Shown here one piece after another: positions 27,050-35,484 of a stretch of 64,000 bases of DNA. The DNA lies in NCBI GenBank assembly GCA_951812615.1, contig CATOSU010000002.1, positions 1,426,001 to 1,490,000 of the forward strand, given 5' to 3'. Numbering within the stretch: the first letter of the stretch is position 1; every line of letters begins with the position of its first letter. This DNA comes from an uncultured Paracoccaceae bacterium (GTDB taxonomy: Bacteria > Pseudomonadota > Alphaproteobacteria > Rhodobacterales > Rhodobacteraceae). The notes below the pieces were generated by a model that made no database searches, had not been told where the DNA came from, and saw nothing but the letters and a program-made list of their open reading frames with translations. Made by a program: the position numbers and the translations under genes.

Positions 27050-29239
27050 CTACGGCACCGCGGTTTCAAAGATCCGGCTGTCCATCGACAGGATGCTGCC
27101 CGAATCCGCACCGGCATTGTCCTGCAGCGCCTGCGCATAGCCTTCGGCCGATTCCGCCGTTGGCCGCAGCCCGTTGAACAGTGGCACCGAGGAATGCAGG
27201 ATGATCACCTTGCTTTTGCCCAGCGTGCTGTCATCCACCCGGAAGGCCAGCCGCCCTTCGTTTTGCGCATCGGCCACGCTATAGGCCATGCGCACCGGCA
27301 CCGGCCCCGCGCGCCCGTCGCGCAGCACCTCAACGCTGTTCTCCTCCCGGCTCAGGTTCGGCAACAGATGGAATACGTTGCCGGACACATCCAGTATCGA
27401 AACCGTCAGGTATCCATCCGTCATTGTCGCGGGCAGCACGATATCGATCACCGGGTTTTCCCCGACGAAAAACCGCCCCGAAGGATTCGGCGTGTCCTGA
27501 TCGCCATCCCTGAATTCAACCTGCACACCGCCCGGCGGCGCCGCCGGAAGATGCTGTTCCAGCAGGCACAGCGTCGGGTTCAGCACGTCCAGATCCAGCA
27601 CCACCTTGCGGTCGCCGGCCCCGGCCCGCAGCGCATCGAACAACCGCACCCGTGTCGCCGTTTCGGCCACGCGTCCCTGAACCGTCACCGCGTCGGCAGG
27701 GCCATACCCTGTGACCGGCGCATTCAACAGCTGAAGAGGCCCGCAATCGGCCATGTCGGTCAGCACCGGCTGCAGTTTTTCGGGGGACAGGAAAATCTCT
27801 TTCAGGTCGATCTGCGGACTGCCCTCCAGTGCGCCCGGCAGGCCATCGGCAAACCCTGCCAGGACGGTCTGATGCACCGCCGTGTCGGTCGTGGCGCCAC
27901 TGATCTGCGCGCGCTTGCCGCTGACCGACAATCGCCAGCTGTCCAGCGGTTCCAGCACCCGCAGCGTTGCCAGCACATCCCCGGACCAGCCACCCGGAAT
28001 ATCACCGGTCGACAGGGTCAGATCCGCCGCCCCGCCCAGCCCGGCGATGAAACCGGCCAGCGCATCGCGTTCATCCTCGCCGGGCGCATGGCCAACCATC
28101 TCGGGTGTCCCGTCATCGCCCTTTTGCGCCAGCAACGTATAGGGCTCGGCCACCGGATAGGACGGGCCCAGCAGGCTGTCCAATGCACCCGAGACATATG
28201 CGCCTCCCCCCGCTGCCGCCAGCAGCACGATCAGCACAATGGCGATCAGCCCGCCGCGGCCGCCTTCCTTTTTGGCCGGGGCAGGGGCGGGTGACGCCTT
28301 GGGGCCTGGTGGCTCGGGCTTTGCGGCAGGTTCCGGCGGTGGCGCAGGGTCCGGCTCGGCCTTTGCGCGTGGCACGAACACGGTCGCGTCCGGATCCGCC
28401 TCGCTCACCGCGGCGGCCTGCGGGTTGTCCAGACCGGCCAGCAGTTCACCGGCGGTCTGGAACCGCTGTGCCGGGTCAGGATGTGCGGCCCGGTCAATGA
28501 TCGTTTTCAGCGGCTCGGGCACCCCTTCGGTGTTCAGTGGTTTCGTCTTTTTCTCGACCACTTCCATCGGGTTCCGGCCCGGGTCGGGCGGCTCGCCCCT
28601 GAAGTTTGCCAACAGCAAAGCGCCCAGCGAATAGATGTCTGTCCGCGCGTCGGTCTGCCCGTTCAGCTGTTCGGGTGCGGCATAGGCGTATTTCCCGGCA
28701 AATTCGTTGCCGACAATCGTTTCCGCCCCCGGTTTGGTGTCCTTGGCGATACCGAAATCAATGATCACAGCCTGCGCCGGATCACCCCCGCGCAGAATGA
28801 TGTTGTCCGGGCTCAGATCGCGGTGAACAATGTTCCGGGTGTGTGCGGCATCCAGCCCCTCGGCAACCCGCCGGCAGATCGTCAACAGATCCCCGGCCTC
28901 CATCGGCCCTTGCTTCAGCCGCTTGTCCAGCCCCGGACCGTCAACATAATCCATCAACAGGTAGACATGGCCGTCTTCCGTCCGATGGTTTTCCGAATAT
29001 CGCACAACCGCGTCATGCCGGATTTCCCGGATTTCCTCTTCGCGCGTCAGCAGCACGAGGTAATCGTCATTGCCCGAAAACTCGGCCTTCAGAACCTTCA
29101 GCGCGACCAGCCGGCCCGAGATTTCGCTGCGGGCCTTGTAAACGTCGGACGTGCCGCCGCGGCCCAGCAACTCTTCGATGCGGTAGGTGTTGTTGACCAG
29201 ATCACCCGGCTGGAAAAGATCGGTGGGGCGCGATTCCAT
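27050..29239 (-). CDS. ppkA: PpkA, transmembrane serine/threonine kinase of the T6SS
   Basis: The 729-residue Hanks-type kinase has an N-terminal catalytic domain with all key motifs: LLGRGGTSDVYKA, VALKVLK, HRDLSPDNIIL, IDFGIAK, YAAPEQL. A Pro/Ala-rich juxtamembrane region runs about 290-330. One transmembrane helix (GLIAIVLIVLLAAAGGGAYVSG) is near residues 333-354. The periplasmic part ends in a region like DUF4384 (NGLR, GYLTVSILDVSGNVFHLLPN). PpkA phosphorylates the FHA protein to start T6SS assembly, sensing envelope signals through its outer part. It is transcribed against pppA and followed upstream (3' to 5' on the + strand) by the ompA-like gene, which precedes it in its own transcript. 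Confidence 0.94.
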   Translation of the reverse strand: MESRPTDLFQPGDLVNNTYRIEELLGRGGTSDVYKARSEISGRLVALKVLKAEFSGNDDYLVLLTREEEIREIRHDAVVRYSENHRTEDGHVYLLMDYVDGPGLDKRLKQGPMEAGDLLTICRRVAEGLDAAHTRNIVHRDLSPDNIILRGGDPAQAVIIDFGIAKDTKPGAETIVGNEFAGKYAYAAPEQLNGQTDARTDIYSLGALLLANFRGEPPDPGRNPMEVVEKKTKPLNTEGVPEPLKTIIDRAAHPDPAQRFQTAGELLAGLDNPQAAAVSEADPDATVFVPRAKAEPDPAPPPEPAAKPEPPGPKASPAPAPAKKEGGRGGLIAIVLIVLLAAAGGGAYVSGALDSLLGPSYPVAEPYTLLAQKGDDGTPEMVGHAPGEDERDALAGFIAGLGGAADLTLSTGDIPGGWSGDVLATLRVLEPLDSWRLSVSGKRAQISGATTDTAVHQTVLAGFADGLPGALEGSPQIDLKEIFLSPEKLQPVLTDMADCGPLQLLNAPVTGYGPADAVTVQGRVAETATRVRLFDALRAGAGDRKVVLDLDVLNPTLCLLEQHLPAAPPGGVQVEFRDGDQDTPNPSGRFFVGENPVIDIVLPATMTDGYLTVSILDVSGNVFHLLPNLSREENSVEVLRDGRAGPVPVRMAYSVADAQNEGRLAFRVDDSTLGKSKVIILHSSVPLFNGLRPTAESAEGYAQALQDNAGADSGSILSMDSRIFETAVP

Positions 29240-29263
29240 GTCGTTTCGCCGGGCCCGGCCCGA

Positions 29264-29848
29264 TCAGCCGAGCGCCTGGAATTCGACACGGCGGTTTTCG
29301 TCCGCGCGCGGGTCGTTCTTGTTGATCGGCGCACTTTCACCCAGTCCCAGCGCCTTGAGCCGGGTTTCGGCAATCCCGCATTCGCTGACAAGGTGGCGCT
29401 TGACCTCCTGCGCCCGCAACAGCGACAGCCGTTCGTTATAGCTGGCTTTGCCTGAACTGTCGGTATGGCCGATGATCTGGAACAGGGACACGTCGATATT
29501 CTTCATCACATCGCACATCGTCGCCAGCTTGGCCTTCTGGTCGTCACGCAGGGCGGCGCTGTCGAAATCAAAGGAAATCTGGATGTTGACCTGATCCTCG
29601 GCTGCAAGGGCGTTGTATTCCTCGGTGGTCGCAGCGACGACTTCGGCTGTTTCCGACGTGCCGGATGCAGCGGTGCTGTTTCCGTTGTCGGCGGGTACGA
29701 TGACCAACCCGCGCGTCTTCTGTTTCTTGAAGGCCTCAGAAATCTCTTCGGCTGTCATTTCGTCGGTCGACTGGGCCGATACCGGCGCGGCGCTCAGGCC
29801 AAGTGCGAATACAGCGGCAAACCCCAGGGCGGAAATCGTGCGAGACAT
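29264..29848 (-). CDS. OmpA-family periplasmic protein of the T6SS locus
   Basis: The 194-residue product has a signal peptide (about 1-25, cleavage after VSAQ) and a C-terminal OmpA-like domain (about 85-194: ISFDFDSAALRDDQKAKL, IIGHTDSSGKASYNERLSLLRA, NRRVEFQ) expected to bind peptidoglycan. The middle segment is Thr/Ala/Glu-rich. It lies directly before ppkA on the same strand with a 24-base gap, so it may partner with the sensor part of PpkA, or serve as the TagL-like anchor. A strong ribosome site (TAAGGAGG) lies 6 bases before the ATG. Confidence 0.88.
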   Translation of the reverse strand: MSRTISALGFAAVFALGLSAAPVSAQSTDEMTAEEISEAFKKQKTRGLVIVPADNGNSTAASGTSETAEVVAATTEEYNALAAEDQVNIQISFDFDSAALRDDQKAKLATMCDVMKNIDVSLFQIIGHTDSSGKASYNERLSLLRAQEVKRHLVSECGIAETRLKALGLGESAPINKNDPRADENRRVEFQALG

Positions 29849-29984
29849 GTCAGAGCCTCCTTAAAAATAGCACAAACTTTGACCAGAGCTTATACGACGA
29901 CCCCGAAACCGACAACGATTTTGCAGGCCGTGATCACGCACAAATGGCTTGCGTCCGGCGCGGAGGGGCGGGATCAATAGAGGC

Positions 29985-30851
29985 ATGGAGAACCAAGGCA
30001 CAAACTTGTTGATCCCGGCGATCATTCTTGCCGCCGCGCTTATTCTGGCGCCGATCATCTGGGTCGGGCTGAATCTGGCACTGTCGCAGGGTGAGGATGC
30101 GGGATTCGGTGGCGGCGCGGTCGACTCCAAAGCCCGGATCGAGCTGGAGATGATGCGCGGGCAGGTCGACGATATGCGCGCCCGGATGGAGGATCTGGAG
30201 CAACAGATCGTCACCTTGTCGCGGCAGGGCGAATCGGCGGCGGCCCAATCCGACCCCGACGCCGAAGACGAGGTCCTGCGCGGTGTCGGGCCGAACGATA
30301 TTCTGGACGCTTATGCGCAGGTGGTGCTGATCGCCGACCGGCTGAACGTGAACCGGGGACTGACGGTGGCCGGCCCCTCTTATCTGGAAGAAAAGCTGGG
30401 GCGTCCGCGTGAAACCCTGTCTGATACCTGCGAACCGATGACCAATGCGGCGCTGAAATCGAAGCTGGTTCTGGAAGAGGTCGGGCCGATCCGCGTCCGG
30501 ATGCTCAAACCCGCAGCCGACAGCCTGCGTCGGGTGTTTCAGACGATCGAGCGGGCGGACCCGGATCTGTATGCGCGGATCAACACGTCGGGCTCGCTCT
30601 GCGTGCGCCGGATCCGCGGCACCCAGAACCGGTTGTCGACGCACAGTTACGGGCTGGCTCTGGATCTCAATATCGACGGGCATCTGGACAATTTCACCGA
30701 TGGCAAGACGCAGCTGGGCCTGACCATTCTGGCCGATTTCTTCCATGCCGAGGGCTGGGTCTGGGGTGCCGGGTTCCGGCGCGAAGACAGCATGCATTTC
30801 GAGATCAGCCGCCGGCAACTGGACGAATGGCTCGCCGCGGGCCAATTGTAG
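29985..30851 (+). CDS. Membrane-anchored M15-type peptidase, candidate T6SS cell-wall hydrolase (TagX-like role)
   Basis: The 288-residue protein has an N-terminal transmembrane anchor (residues 8-33), a short coiled coil (about 48-75: RIELEMMRGQVDDMRARMEDLEQQ, split), and a C-terminal M15/VanY-type catalytic domain. Zinc ligands are readable: STHSYGLALD gives His220 and Asp227, and MHFEIS gives His271. The catalytic Glu is likely in AEGWVWGAGF. It should face the periplasm and cut peptidoglycan peptides. Acinetobacter TagX, an M15-like L,D-endopeptidase, is needed to place its T6SS through the wall, so a similar job is inferred here. It is divergent from the OmpA-like gene. I chose ATG 29985. 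Confidence 0.85.
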   Translation: MENQGTNLLIPAIILAAALILAPIIWVGLNLALSQGEDAGFGGGAVDSKARIELEMMRGQVDDMRARMEDLEQQIVTLSRQGESAAAQSDPDAEDEVLRGVGPNDILDAYAQVVLIADRLNVNRGLTVAGPSYLEEKLGRPRETLSDTCEPMTNAALKSKLVLEEVGPIRVRMLKPAADSLRRVFQTIERADPDLYARINTSGSLCVRRIRGTQNRLSTHSYGLALDLNIDGHLDNFTDGKTQLGLTILADFFHAEGWVWGAGFRREDSMHFEISRRQLDEWLAAGQL

Positions 30852-30854
30852 GGC

Positions 30855-31505
30855 TCAGCCCGACCGCAACAGCACCTTGTTTGAATCGATGGCCTGCGCA
30901 ATGCGCTGGTACTGCGTGGCCCGGTCAGCAGAGCCTTCAGCCGAGCGCAAAAGCACGGTTTCGGTCCGGGACAGGATCGCATCCGCCTGCGCCAGCGCCG
31001 TATCGATGCGGTCCTCCGAGACGGGAACAACCGGTCTCGTGGTTCGCATCCCCGAGGTTTTATCCCGGAAAACCTTGGGGTCCTGCATGGTGGTGATGTT
31101 GGACCACGCAACAAGGCTCAGCTCTTCGGATGCTTCCATCAGCGCCTCGCTGGCCGCCGCCATGCCGGGTTCATCGCTGATCGACCGGCTGATCGCTGCC
31201 AGACGCTCGGCCAGGCAATCAATGGTATAGCTTCGGCCCGGCAGCACCTTGCAGAACTGAAACGACTCGTTGATCGCATTTACCACGCTCGTCGTGGTCG
31301 CCGGGTTCACGGTGCCGATATTTCCGGGCGCATATCGGGCGGGACCGGCCGTTGCTTCACCACCTTCTTCCGGGGTTCGGACAACGGAGGTATCACCGGG
31401 ACTGTTGGATACCGACTGTGCAAAACCCAGATGGGCCAGCGGTGCCAGCCCAACAGCCGCAGCAAGCGGCAAAACCAGTGTCTGCGTTCGCGTTTTCCAC
31501 GTCAT
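30855..31505 (-). CDS. Exported protein of unknown function
   Basis: The 216-residue product has a clear signal peptide (about 1-29, hydrophobic LVLPLAAAVGLAPLAHLGFAQ in part) and no recognised domain. The mature part is mostly helical, with two cysteines about 13 residues apart (FCKVLPG and DCLAERL) that could form a disulfide in the periplasm. It is convergent with the M15 peptidase gene (3 bases between stops). It follows the caspase-like gene on the same strand after an 81-base gap, so the two could be cotranscribed. Confidence 0.72.
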   Translation of the reverse strand: MTWKTRTQTLVLPLAAAVGLAPLAHLGFAQSVSNSPGDTSVVRTPEEGGEATAGPARYAPGNIGTVNPATTTSVVNAINESFQFCKVLPGRSYTIDCLAERLAAISRSISDEPGMAAASEALMEASEELSLVAWSNITTMQDPKVFRDKTSGMRTTRPVVPVSEDRIDTALAQADAILSRTETVLLRSAEGSADRATQYQRIAQAIDSNKVLLRSG

Positions 31506-31586
31506 GGTTAACGAAAAACCACATCGAGGTGTCAGAATTGCGGCATTCCGAAGGTTTCAGGGCGGGCGGCGCGCCCGATCCTTCGG

Positions 31587-33083
31587 TTATCCCGACAGGC
31601 CATAGGCACGCCGGATCCCGCGCTGGGTTCCCGGGCCAAAATCGCCGTCGATGGTTCCGGTGTAAAACTCGAACTTCTTCAGTTCGCGCTGCAGGGCCTT
31701 CCGGGTTTCCCCGGTGAACATGTTCGGCCGCTCGGACAGGATTTTCAGCACGTCCGAACTGCCCGATCTCAGCGCCGCGTACAGGTATTTCGCCGCATCC
31801 TCGGGCCCCTTGGCCGGGATCAGACCGTCATCGATCAGGGCCGCGAAATTGAACTGGGCCTGCGGATGGCGCAGATCCGCCGCGCGTTCGAAATACCGCA
31901 GCGCCTTTTGCGGATCGGCCGGCAGTCCCAGCGCGCCCTGATAGTACAGGAACCCCAGATCATTGATCGCATCGGCATAATTCTGATCCGCGGATGCCTG
32001 ATACAGCTCCAGCGCCCGCTTGTGATCCACCGGCACGCCGGTTCCCCGCTCATACAGCTTGGCCAGCTCGAACTGCGCCTCGGGCGATCCCGCCTCGGCC
32101 GCCCGCTCCAAAAACTTCACCGCCTCTGGAGGATCGAACCGGCCCTCGTTCGGGTTCAGACGGATATAGGCCAGCCCCAACATTGACCGCGTATCCCCGA
32201 GCTCGGCCGGCGCCAGAAGCTGTTCTTCCTGTTCCGGCCGGATCGCCGCCCATGCATCCGCACCGCTTTGGCCGGAAATGTCGCGCTGGCCCTCTGCCGC
32301 CCCGGCCAGATAAAACGGAATGCCGGTCAGCGACCCGTAAGTATGCGGTTCCTGCAGGTTGTCGGTCATCCGCAACACCTGATCGCGAACCTGCCGGAAC
32401 ATCAGGCTGATCTCCAGCCCCGGCTGCACCATCTTGTCCATCAGCGCGGTGGCAAACGGGCTGTTCGCACCTGTACCATCCAGCGCCACCTGCCCGTCCT
32501 TGGCCGCAAACGCGACCAGCGTTCCGCGATCGGGGTCCGCGGCGGCCAACCCGCCGCCACCGCGCGTCGTCGCGGTGGTTTCGATCTTCACCTCCAGCGT
32601 TTCAGTCAGATCGATCGAATCGCCCAGCGGATTGTCCCGGCAACTGTCGAGGATCACGATCCGCATCTTCCGCGCCCGTTCGACCGCGGCCAGCATTTGT
32701 CTCAGCGATACCGACTGCCGCTGAACATCGCGGTTGGACTGAACCCGGGCATCGACCGGGATCAGGAAATTCTCGCCCTGAACCTCGATCCCGTGACCGG
32801 CAAAATAGATCAGTGCCAGATCGGCGGTTTCCGACCGAAACGCGAAATCATCCAGCAATTGCCGGAACTCTCCGGCATCGGCATCCGTTGAAAGTGTGAC
32901 GTCAAAGCCGATCCCTTCCAGCGTACCGGCAATCGCGCGCGCATCGTTGATCGTGTTGTCCAGCGCCGGGATGGTGTCATAGGCCCCCATCCCGACGACC
33001 AGCGCAACACGCTCGGCCGCCGATACGACGGCGCCGGTCCCCAAACTCGTGATCAGGATGAATAGCCGGACCAAGCGGATCAT
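31587..33083 (-). CDS. Exported caspase-like (C14) protein with Sel1 repeats
   Basis: The 498-residue protein has a signal peptide (1-22). A caspase/metacaspase-type domain follows (about 23-250: RVALVVGMGAYDTIPAL, YFAGHGIEVQG with the catalytic His, ILDSCRDNP with the catalytic Cys). Sel1/TPR repeats lie at about 290-430 (AVKFLERAAEAGSPEAQFELAKLYERG, split by motif). The C-terminal segment GTIDGDFGPGTQRGIRRAYG is typical of peptidoglycan-binding PG_binding_1 domains. It would act in the periplasm on unknown protein substrates. It flanks the T6SS regulatory genes, so a role in it is possible but unproven. Confidence 0.88.
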   Translation of the reverse strand: MIRLVRLFILITSLGTGAVVSAAERVALVVGMGAYDTIPALDNTINDARAIAGTLEGIGFDVTLSTDADAGEFRQLLDDFAFRSETADLALIYFAGHGIEVQGENFLIPVDARVQSNRDVQRQSVSLRQMLAAVERARKMRIVILDSCRDNPLGDSIDLTETLEVKIETTATTRGGGGLAAADPDRGTLVAFAAKDGQVALDGTGANSPFATALMDKMVQPGLEISLMFRQVRDQVLRMTDNLQEPHTYGSLTGIPFYLAGAAEGQRDISGQSGADAWAAIRPEQEEQLLAPAELGDTRSMLGLAYIRLNPNEGRFDPPEAVKFLERAAEAGSPEAQFELAKLYERGTGVPVDHKRALELYQASADQNYADAINDLGFLYYQGALGLPADPQKALRYFERAADLRHPQAQFNFAALIDDGLIPAKGPEDAAKYLYAALRSGSSDVLKILSERPNMFTGETRKALQRELKKFEFYTGTIDGDFGPGTQRGIRRAYGLSG

Positions 33084-33178
33084 GGCGCACCTCGGGACTG
33101 TTCTCCACGGACCAAGGATAGCGGGTCACGGCCGAAAAGGAATAAAGGATTGCGCCCTCGCGCAACCTTGATCGCTGT

Positions 33179-33212
33179 CCGGGCGCAGGACTGCCCCTGC
33201 GCCCGGTTTTTT
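33179..33212 (+). terminator. Hairpin with T-tract next to the aldehyde dehydrogenase 3' end
   Basis: A perfect 11-base-pair stem (33179-33189 with 33196-33206, CCGGGCGCAGG and its complement) closes a 6-base loop and is followed on the + strand by six T residues (33207-33212). It lies 5 bases beyond the stop of the - strand aldehyde dehydrogenase gene. By T-tract it would stop + strand transcription, although no + gene lies just upstream. As a bare hairpin it could also protect the - strand mRNA end. Confidence 0.7.
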
Positions 33213-33216
33213 GGGC

Positions 33217-34656
33217 TTATTCGGCGGCCCAGCCGCTGACGGCCTTGACCTCAAGGAAATCCTCGATGCCCCATGCCCCGCCTTCGCGCCCGTTGCCGGA
33301 CTGTTTCATGCCGCCGAACGGCGCCCCGGCACCACGCGATTCGCCATTCATCTCGACCATGCCGGACCGCAGCTGCCGGGCCAGCCGGCGCCGGCGGTCG
33401 TTGTCCGTGGACTGAACGTAATTGGTCAGGCCATAAGGCGTGTCATTGGCGATCCCGATCGCCTCTTCCTCGGTATCGAAGGGCAGGATCGACAGAACCG
33501 GGCCAAAGATTTCCTCCCGCGCGATCGTCATGTCGTTAGTGACGTCGGCAAAAACGGTGGGTTTGACGAAATACCCCTTGTTCAGCCCGTCGGGCCGCCC
33601 GGTGCCGCCGGTCACCAGCGTGGCGCCCTCGTCGATCCCCTTCTGGATCAGGTCCTGGATCTTGGTCCACTGCACCTCGTTCACAACCGGGCCAATGTGG
33701 CGGCCCTCGTCATGGGCGCTGCCGACCGTGACCTTCTCGGCCACCTCGCGGGCTGTTTCGACGGCCTGATCATAGATCGGCCGCTGAACCAGCATCCGGC
33801 TGGGCGCGTTACAGGACTGGCCGGTGTTGTTCATCATGTGCAGCACGCCGCGCTTGACCGCCTTTTCGTCCGCATCGGCAAAGATAAGGTTCGCGCCCTT
33901 ACCGCCCAGCTCCAGATGCACGCGCTTGATCGTGTCGGCGGCGTTGATGGAAATCAGCCGCCCGGCCTGGGTCGACCCCGTAAAGCTGACCATGTCCACG
34001 TCCGGATGCGCCGACAGCTGCGACCCAACCCCGGGACCGTCCCCGTTCACAAGGTTGAACACCCCGTCGGGAAAACCGGCCTCGTCCATCATCTCGGCAA
34101 AAACCATCGCGTTCAACGGGCTCTGTTCGGACGGTTTCAGAACCATCGTGCAACCGGCCACCGCCGCCGCGCCAACCTTCAGCGTGATCTGGTTCATCGG
34201 CCAGTTCCACGGCGTGATCAGAGCCGCCACCCCGACCGCCTCATGGATGATCTGGGTGTTCTGGTCGCGTTCGCTCAGCGGGCCTTCGAATTCAAACGCC
34301 TCGGCGGCACGGATAAAGTTCTTGAGGTGAAAGGCCCCCGCGCCGAATTGCTGGCTGCGCGCCATGTCGATCGGTGCGCCCATCTCTGCGCTGATCGCCT
34401 GCGCCAGATCCTCGGCCCTCGCCACGTAAACATCCAACAGCTTCGCGACATAGCCGATTCGCTCTGCCACGGGCATCTTCATCCAGCCCGGCAGTGCCGC
34501 CCGCGCCGCGGCAACAGCTGCATTCGTGTCGGCCTCGCCGCCCAGCGAAATGACGGCACAGGGTTCTTCCGTCGACGGATCGATAACCTCGAAGTCGTTC
34601 GGCACAGACGGGGCAACCCATTGACCATTGATGTAGAATTCGCGCTTTTCCAGCAT
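33217..34656 (-). CDS. NAD(P)-dependent aldehyde dehydrogenase
   Basis: The 479-residue product is a classical aldehyde dehydrogenase oxidising an aldehyde to the acid with NAD(P). Visible motifs are TPWNWPMNQ (cofactor site), KPSEQSPL, FTGSTQAGR, the general-base Glu in LELGGKGAN, the nucleophile Cys in NNTGQSCNAPSRM, EEIFGPVLS and GGMKQSGNGREGG. Substrate cannot be told from sequence. I chose the ATG at 34656, which has AGAGGA 7 bases upstream, instead of the more distal in-frame start at 34725. It is divergent from the peroxiredoxin gene. Confidence 0.92.
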   Translation of the reverse strand: MLEKREFYINGQWVAPSVPNDFEVIDPSTEEPCAVISLGGEADTNAAVAAARAALPGWMKMPVAERIGYVAKLLDVYVARAEDLAQAISAEMGAPIDMARSQQFGAGAFHLKNFIRAAEAFEFEGPLSERDQNTQIIHEAVGVAALITPWNWPMNQITLKVGAAAVAGCTMVLKPSEQSPLNAMVFAEMMDEAGFPDGVFNLVNGDGPGVGSQLSAHPDVDMVSFTGSTQAGRLISINAADTIKRVHLELGGKGANLIFADADEKAVKRGVLHMMNNTGQSCNAPSRMLVQRPIYDQAVETAREVAEKVTVGSAHDEGRHIGPVVNEVQWTKIQDLIQKGIDEGATLVTGGTGRPDGLNKGYFVKPTVFADVTNDMTIAREEIFGPVLSILPFDTEEEAIGIANDTPYGLTNYVQSTDNDRRRRLARQLRSGMVEMNGESRGAGAPFGGMKQSGNGREGGAWGIEDFLEVKAVSGWAAE

Positions 34657-34817
34657 TGCAGTCCTCTTGAAAAAAAAAGGAGACATCCCGGTTTGCAGGT
34701 CCGGTATTGGGCGGCACATTGTCACCGCCCAATCTGATCTGCAAGAGAGGGATGCACTCGGTCCGGTCTGTGACTACATTGCGCGTGAAGACACCATCCA
34801 CCACATCGGAGAGACCC

Positions 34818-35471
34818 ATGGGCCTGCGCATCAACGACACCGTTCCCGACTTTACCGCCGAAACCGACCAGGGCACCATCCAGTTCCATGACTGGATCGG
34901 CGACAGCTGGGCAATCCTGTTTTCGCACCCCAAGGATTTTACCCCGGTCTGCACCACAGAATTCGGCGCGGTTTCGCAGCTGGCCGATGAATGGGCCGCG
35001 CGCGGCACCAAGGTAATCGGCATTTCCGTCGATGGCGTCGAAGACCACAAGAAGTGGAAAGGCGATATCGAAGCCTTCGGCGGCGCCAAGGCCGGGTTTC
35101 CGATCATCGCGGATGACGGGCTCGCCGTTTCCAAAGCCTTCGACATGCTGCCTGCGGATGCCTATCTGCCGGACGGGCGGACGCCGGCCGACAGTGCGAC
35201 GGTGCGTTCGGTCTTTATCATCGGACCGGACAAGCAACTGAAGCTGTCCATGACCTATCCGATGAATGTGGGCCGGAACTTTGCCGAGGTTCTGCGCGCG
35301 CTGGACGGGCTGCAAACGGCGGCCCGCGAAAACGTGGCAACCCCGGCGAACTGGAACATCGGTGACGACGTGGTGATCCCGACCGCGGTCAGCAACGAAG
35401 ACGCCAAGGCGAAATACGGCGATTACACCACGCATTTCCCCTATCTGCGGACCACCAAACTGCCGGGCTGA
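34818..35471 (+). CDS. 1-Cys peroxiredoxin (Prx6 type)
   Basis: The 217-residue product is a peroxiredoxin reducing hydrogen peroxide and organic peroxides. The peroxidatic Cys is in HPKDFTPVCTTEF (near residue 47). VRSVFIIGPDKQLKLSMTYP and the long C-terminal arm (NWNIGDDVVIPTA, HFPYLRTTKLPG) are features of the Prx6/1-Cys group, including the length. No second catalytic Cys is evident. The ATG at 34818 follows GGAGAG. It is divergent from the aldehyde dehydrogenase, which may relate to oxidative or aldehyde stress (inference). Confidence 0.95.
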   Translation: MGLRINDTVPDFTAETDQGTIQFHDWIGDSWAILFSHPKDFTPVCTTEFGAVSQLADEWAARGTKVIGISVDGVEDHKKWKGDIEAFGGAKAGFPIIADDGLAVSKAFDMLPADAYLPDGRTPADSATVRSVFIIGPDKQLKLSMTYPMNVGRNFAEVLRALDGLQTAARENVATPANWNIGDDVVIPTAVSNEDAKAKYGDYTTHFPYLRTTKLPG

Positions 35472-35484
35472 CCCGCAACCCGGC

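Noticed and set aside
29849-29984. Promoter elements between the OmpA-like and M15 genes
   Set aside because: TTTGAC and TTATAC are present but only 6 bases apart, so they do not form a standard promoter; a divergent promoter is likely there but I could not place it.
33211-34737. 508-codon + strand frame opposite the aldehyde dehydrogenase
   Set aside because: The - strand frame carries all ALDH motifs; the + frame is a shadow.
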